Shown here piece by piece: positions 60,454-64,000 of a DNA stretch of 64,000 bases. The stretch covers positions 62,001 through 126,000 of the forward strand of contig JABYQS010000061.1 of NCBI GenBank assembly GCA_022592435.1. The letters run 5' to 3'. How positions within the stretch are numbered: the first letter of the stretch is position 1; each line of letters starts with the position of its first letter. The position numbers were made by a program, and so were the translations under genes. The notes under the pieces were generated by a model. That model was given only the letters and a program-made list of their open reading frames with translations, had not been told where the DNA came from and searched no databases. This stretch comes from Cerioporus squamosus. Its lineage: Eukaryota; Basidiomycota; Agaricomycetes; Polyporales; Polyporaceae.

Positions 60454-61562
60454 ATGGACTTCGGACTGGACAACATCCATGTACTCATCACAGGTGTGTG
60501 CATACGGATCCTACGACGAAGCGTTATTGACTACATGGGTTATGTGCATGCAGGTGCCAGTGGAGGCATTGGCTTGGCCACTACTCGTTCGTTTTTGAGT
60601 CAGTAAGCAGCGGATCTCTTGGTGCAGACGTCTGACTCTCGACGCAGAGGTTGGCGCACGTGTGACTGCGCACTTCAACACCAAGGCCGCACCGCTCGAC
60701 CCTCTCGTACGAGAGTTCGGCGCAGACCGCATCCGTGCTCTGCAGGCAGACCTCACGCAGGAAGAGGCCGTGAACCAGCTCTTCGCGTCGGCCTCTGCGG
60801 ACCCGTACGGCCCCGTCCAGGTCGTCGTGATCAACCACGCGTACTACGAGTCGCGCGACGTGCCCCTCTCGGAGATAAGCCTCGCCCAGTGGGAGTCGAC
60901 GTTCAGCACGAACCTCACGTCGTCCTTCCTCGTCGCGCGAGAGTATCTGCGCGGTCTCGAGAAGGCTTCGGAGGCGCAGAGGGAGAAGGCGGCGATGATC
61001 CTCATTGGGAGCACCGCGGGCAAGTACGGCGAGGCGGGGCATGCTGACTATGCTGCGTCGAAGAGCGGTGAGGCGTCGCGTCTGCCAGTGAGCCAGTGCC
61101 TACGTACACCGCTGACTTTGGTTGGCCCCGTACCGCAGCGATGATGTATGGCTTGTGTCTGAGCCTGAAGAACGAGATTGTCAAGATTGCCCCAAAAGGC
61201 AGAGTGAATGTCGTCGCTCCCGGTAAGGGCTGCTTCACCTACATCTGCTGGATTCCCTGCATGCTCATCTGGGAGTTGCACAGGCTGGGTGAAGACGCCT
61301 ATGGCAGAGGAATCTCTGAAGAACCCAAATATTGTCTACAGGGCTCTTGCGACGTGAGTCTGTTGCCCCGAGTTCATGGCGCTGATGCGAGCCTTGTTGC
61401 AGGACGCCATTGAAGAAGGTTGCAGTGCCGGAAGATGTAGCGAACCAGATCGTCGTTCTGTCGTCGTCCACTGTCTCTGGACATGTCTCGGGACACGTCC
61501 TGATGGTCGAAGGTGGGATGGAGGGCCGCCTCCTCAACTTGAAGGAGGATCTCGGTCTGTGA
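60454..61562 (+). CDS. Short-chain dehydrogenase/reductase (FabG-like SDR)
   Basis: Classical SDR. MDFGLDNIHVLITGASGGIG contains the TGxxxGxG cofactor loop, split by an intron after LIT. Then LATTRSFL, VGARVTAHFNTKAAPLDPLV, IRALQADLTQEEAVNQLF, VVVINHAYYESRDVPLSEIS (NHA in place of NNAG), NLTSSFLVAREYLRGL, MILIGSTAGKYGEAGH (catalytic Ser) and DYAASKS (YxxxK), across an intron into AMMYGLCLSLKNEIVKIAPK, RVNVVAPG, and the end NQIVVLSSSTVSGHVSGHVL, MVEGGMEGRLL, LKEDLGL with TGA at 61560-61562. Catalytic residues are all present. About 280 residues, six exons. Substrate unknown; resembles 3-oxoacyl-ACP-reductase-like fungal proteins. Confidence 0.88.
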
Positions 61563-62104
61563 TCAGTACTCGTCCCGCACGCAGGCCTGAAACTGAAGGC
61601 GAAGCGTTATTCTGCATTATATTGTTGTACCTGTAGTCCATTAGCACCATTTTGGGAATAAGCCGTAACTATGCCCACCACGTGGCGTTGTACAAGCTGC
61701 CACACAGGACGGTCGAGCTCGCTGTCTCCGACGTCGACCGGCACTCGTTCCACGACGTCCAGCATCCTCTCGTCGCGGCGGTCGGCAATCTACGCGGAGC
61801 AGCCCCGACATCAAGCTTCTACTTGCTTAGTCAGGACACGTTCTCTTTGTTTTGCAACTATCGCTTCCGTCCTCCCCATCGTTGCTCATTGTCGCCCACG
61901 ACGAGCTCTCAGCCGTCCTCGTCGTCTACTGTCAGCAGCACACTCGAGCGAGGGAATCCTGAGAGGAGGGTTCATCGCACCGCCTGTCTGGTACGTTGTC
62001 GCGCTCATCCAGCGTCTTCTGCCTCCATCTTTTCTCACATCTCAGCTTGGTTCGTCTTCCTCGGATTGCACATCCTGGCCACACCAGTCCCGTCGTCTCC
62101 CCCC
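61563..62104. other. 5' region of the Kin4-like gene
   Basis: The kinase frame stays open upstream of the chosen Met, through Met 61652, but the upstream sequence has no domain and looks like leader DNA. No other gene. Confidence 0.5.
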
Positions 62105-64000
62105 ATGGATCCGTTCTCCACCAGCCTTCAGGTTCCTGACGGCTCGCAACCTGGCCCGTCGCGTCAACACGGCGCGCGGCCTGTGTCGGTGCAGCCCACC
62201 TCATCATCCGCCAACTCGCAGTCGGCGAGCCGGAAACGCGCCTCGCACAACGTCGTGACTTCCCAGCCCCAGCAGGAGGAGCAGCCGGGATACCGCGACA
62301 TATACTCACATCCGGCTGCCCTCGAGTATGCGGCGGCGCACCCGAGGCGGACAATCCCCAAGTTCGGGCCTTACCTCCTCCTGCAAACGCTGGGCGAAGG
62401 GGAGTTCGGCAAGGTCAAGCTCGGGCTGCACATGCAGTGGGGAGAGGAGGTTGCGGTCAAACTGATCAGGCGGGGGAACATCGACTCTAGCGTGCGGATG
62501 TCGAAGGTTGAGCGGGAGATTGAGGTGCTACGGGTGCGTACTCTCCTTACCGTGATCCTCACTGGGGCATTCGTGACTGTGCATGCCAGACCCTCAAACA
62601 CCCGAACATCGTCCGTCTGTACGACGTGATCGAGACGGACAAGTACATCGGCATCATCCTCGAATACGCGTCCGGTGGCGAGCTGTTTGACCACATTCTC
62701 GCCCACCGCTTCCTGCGGGAAAAGGACGCCTGCAAGCTGTTCTCGCAGCTCATCTCCGGCGTGTGGTACATACACCAAAAGAAAATTGTCCACCGGGACC
62801 TCAAGCTCGAGAACCTGCTCCTCGATCGGCACCGCAACGTCATCATCACGGACTTTGGCTTCGCAAACCGCTTCGAGCACCGCGCGGACGACCTCATGCA
62901 GACCAGCTGCGGCTCGCCGTGCTACGCTGCTCCAGAGCTGGTTATCTCCGACGGTTTGTATGTCGGTTCTGCCGTCGACATCTGGTCGTGCGGGGTCATC
63001 CTGTATGCTATGCTGGCTGGCTACCTCCCCTTCGACGACGACCCTGCCAACCCAGACGGCGACAACATCAACTTGCTGTACAAGTACATCGTCAACACTC
63101 CCCTCTCGTTCCCCGACTACATCTCCGAGGAGGCCCGTGACCTCCTGTCCATCATGCTCGTTCCGGATCCTGCCCGCCGCGCTGACCTCCCCACGATCAT
63201 GGCGCATCGATGGCTCGCTCCATATGCTCATGTCTTCCAGAAGAGCGTCGCTGAGTTAGAGCGCACCGCCATAGAGCAGCACCACCAGAAGAGGCTTGCA
63301 TACCAGAAGCAGATGAAAGCGGCGGCTGCATCTGCGGAAGCGTCCGCTACCAAGATGGCCCGCAGCCAGAGCGCACGCATCGAAGGCTACTCATCCCCTG
63401 CCTCTCCCTCCGGCTCTCGTAGCCATCGCGACCAGAGATACGCTCAGCAGGCACAGCCGGAGTTCTTGTACGAGACTTCCGCTCCTGCGAGCTCCAGCCG
63501 TCGTGGTGTCAACTCTGCCATCGTGCTCCCTTCCACGTCCCCTCTTGGATTGGAGGACGATCCCTTCGCGCCTTCTCCGTCACAGGAAGTGCCTTCAATA
63601 TCCCTCCCGAGCGCGCCAGTCCCTGTTGATGTCGCGAACGGCATACACGAGGACGACCGCATGCAGGTCGATAGCGAGCCTTCCCCCAAACCTGCTGTTC
63701 CGCCGCCTACTGCGTACGCGCCCACCAAGACAACCTCGCCGGAGTCGAAGAGGTCGAGAGTCCCGAACAGGCACACCATCCAGGTGGAGTACGGGGAGTC
63801 AGATTCGAAGCCGGAGCCTCCAAGGGAGCGCTCTCAGACAAACGGGTCTACTACTCGTCCCGAACGTGCCGCCAGGAAGCAGTCACTGGATATCGACCCT
63901 CGCGCGAGCCAGAAGCCTCTACCTGGTACACCGTCGTCGGCACTGCGCCAGCCCTCCCAAACCTCCACCCCCAAGTCCCCTCCTGCAACAGAGGCCGCGC
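62105..64000 (+). CDS. Kin4/Ppk1-like serine/threonine protein kinase (3' end beyond window)
   Basis: CAMK-related kinase of the fungal Kin4/Frk1/Ppk1 group; yeast Kin4 restrains mitotic exit when the spindle is misplaced. It starts MDPFSTSLQVPDGSQPG with a disordered N-terminus. Catalytic domain: LLQTLGEGEFGKVKLGLHMQ (P-loop), EEVAVKLIRRGNIDSSVRM (ATP Lys), one intron (62536-62590), LKHPNIVRLYDVIETDKYIG, LEYASGGELFDHILAHRFLR, IVHRDLKLENLLLDR (HRD), ITDFGFANRFEH (DFG), SCGSPCYAAPELV (APE), DIWSCGVILYAMLAGYLPFD and MAHRWLAPYAHV. All catalytic residues are intact. After about residue 370 the tail is long, Ser/Pro-rich and unfinished at 64000. Activation-loop sequence TSCGSPCYAAPE fits LKB1/Elm1-type activation. 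Kin4 assignment is from domain resemblance only. Confidence 0.85.

Overview
The window is nuclear DNA of a filamentous basidiomycete, most likely a wood-decaying Agaricomycete. The evidence is intron-dense genes (introns mostly 45-70 bp with GTRNGT donors), GC-rich coding sequence, and gene content that includes a cytochrome P450, a CE1 acetylxylan esterase, NmrA-like reductases, a PalI/Rim9 protein, the DASH subunit Dad4 and a fungal-type Rpo41. There are no operons. Most protein calls come from assembling exons by eye, so outer boundaries are firmer than every internal splice site.

Layout. 1-963: 5' part of a P450 (minus), probably frameshifted. 3233-5854: AP-1/AP-2 beta-adaptin (minus). 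7337-8648: zinc-independent MDR reductase. 8755-9856: secreted CE1 esterase (minus). 11061-11395: a 72-residue DASH subunit Dad4 in three small exons (minus). 11728-15755: Uls1-like SNF2/RING translocase. 17829-19044: NmrA-like copy 1, with a frameshift. 19466-23708: mitochondrial RNA polymerase (minus). 24490-24584: intron-containing tRNA-Ala(AGC). 25231-25849: small CsbD-like stress protein with a CRE palindrome upstream. 26101-27027: histone H2A.Z (minus). 27645-28587: PalI/Rim9. 29400-30614: NmrA-like copy 2 (minus). 31364-32754: mitochondrial tricarboxylate carrier (minus). 33009-34058: uroporphyrinogen-III synthase. 35135-35802 and 36011-36491: ATP synthase subunit h and the F1 inhibitor protein, head to head. 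37044-41609: two tandem aldo-keto reductases with a broken fragment of a cysteine-rich protein gene between them. 42550-43124 and 44604-45444: two cysteine-rich surface proteins. 45830-47416: protein with an integrase-type HHCC zinc finger (minus). 47845-50573: decayed copy of the SF3B3/RSE1 splicing-factor gene, interrupted by a small terminal-inverted-repeat element and a long hairpin. 51316-54489: NmrA-like copies 3 and 4 in tandem. 55521-56824: F-box-like hypothetical (minus). 57636-59698: OTU deubiquitinase. 60454-61562: SDR reductase. 62105-64000: Kin4/Ppk1-like kinase, cut by the window end.

Three themes stand out. Housekeeping genes are interspersed with families that expanded locally (four NmrA-like, two AKR, two and a half cysteine-rich proteins), some copies of which are decaying. 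Mitochondrial functions are frequent (Rpo41, Ctp1-like carrier, Atp14, Inh1), with the two ATP synthase-related genes sharing one 208-bp promoter. The splicing-factor pseudogene records duplication, internal deletion and element insertion in one place. I found no convincing wholly new system; the best leads are the NmrA/AKR/cysteine-rich expansion, the HHCC-finger protein and the hidden Dad4 gene.
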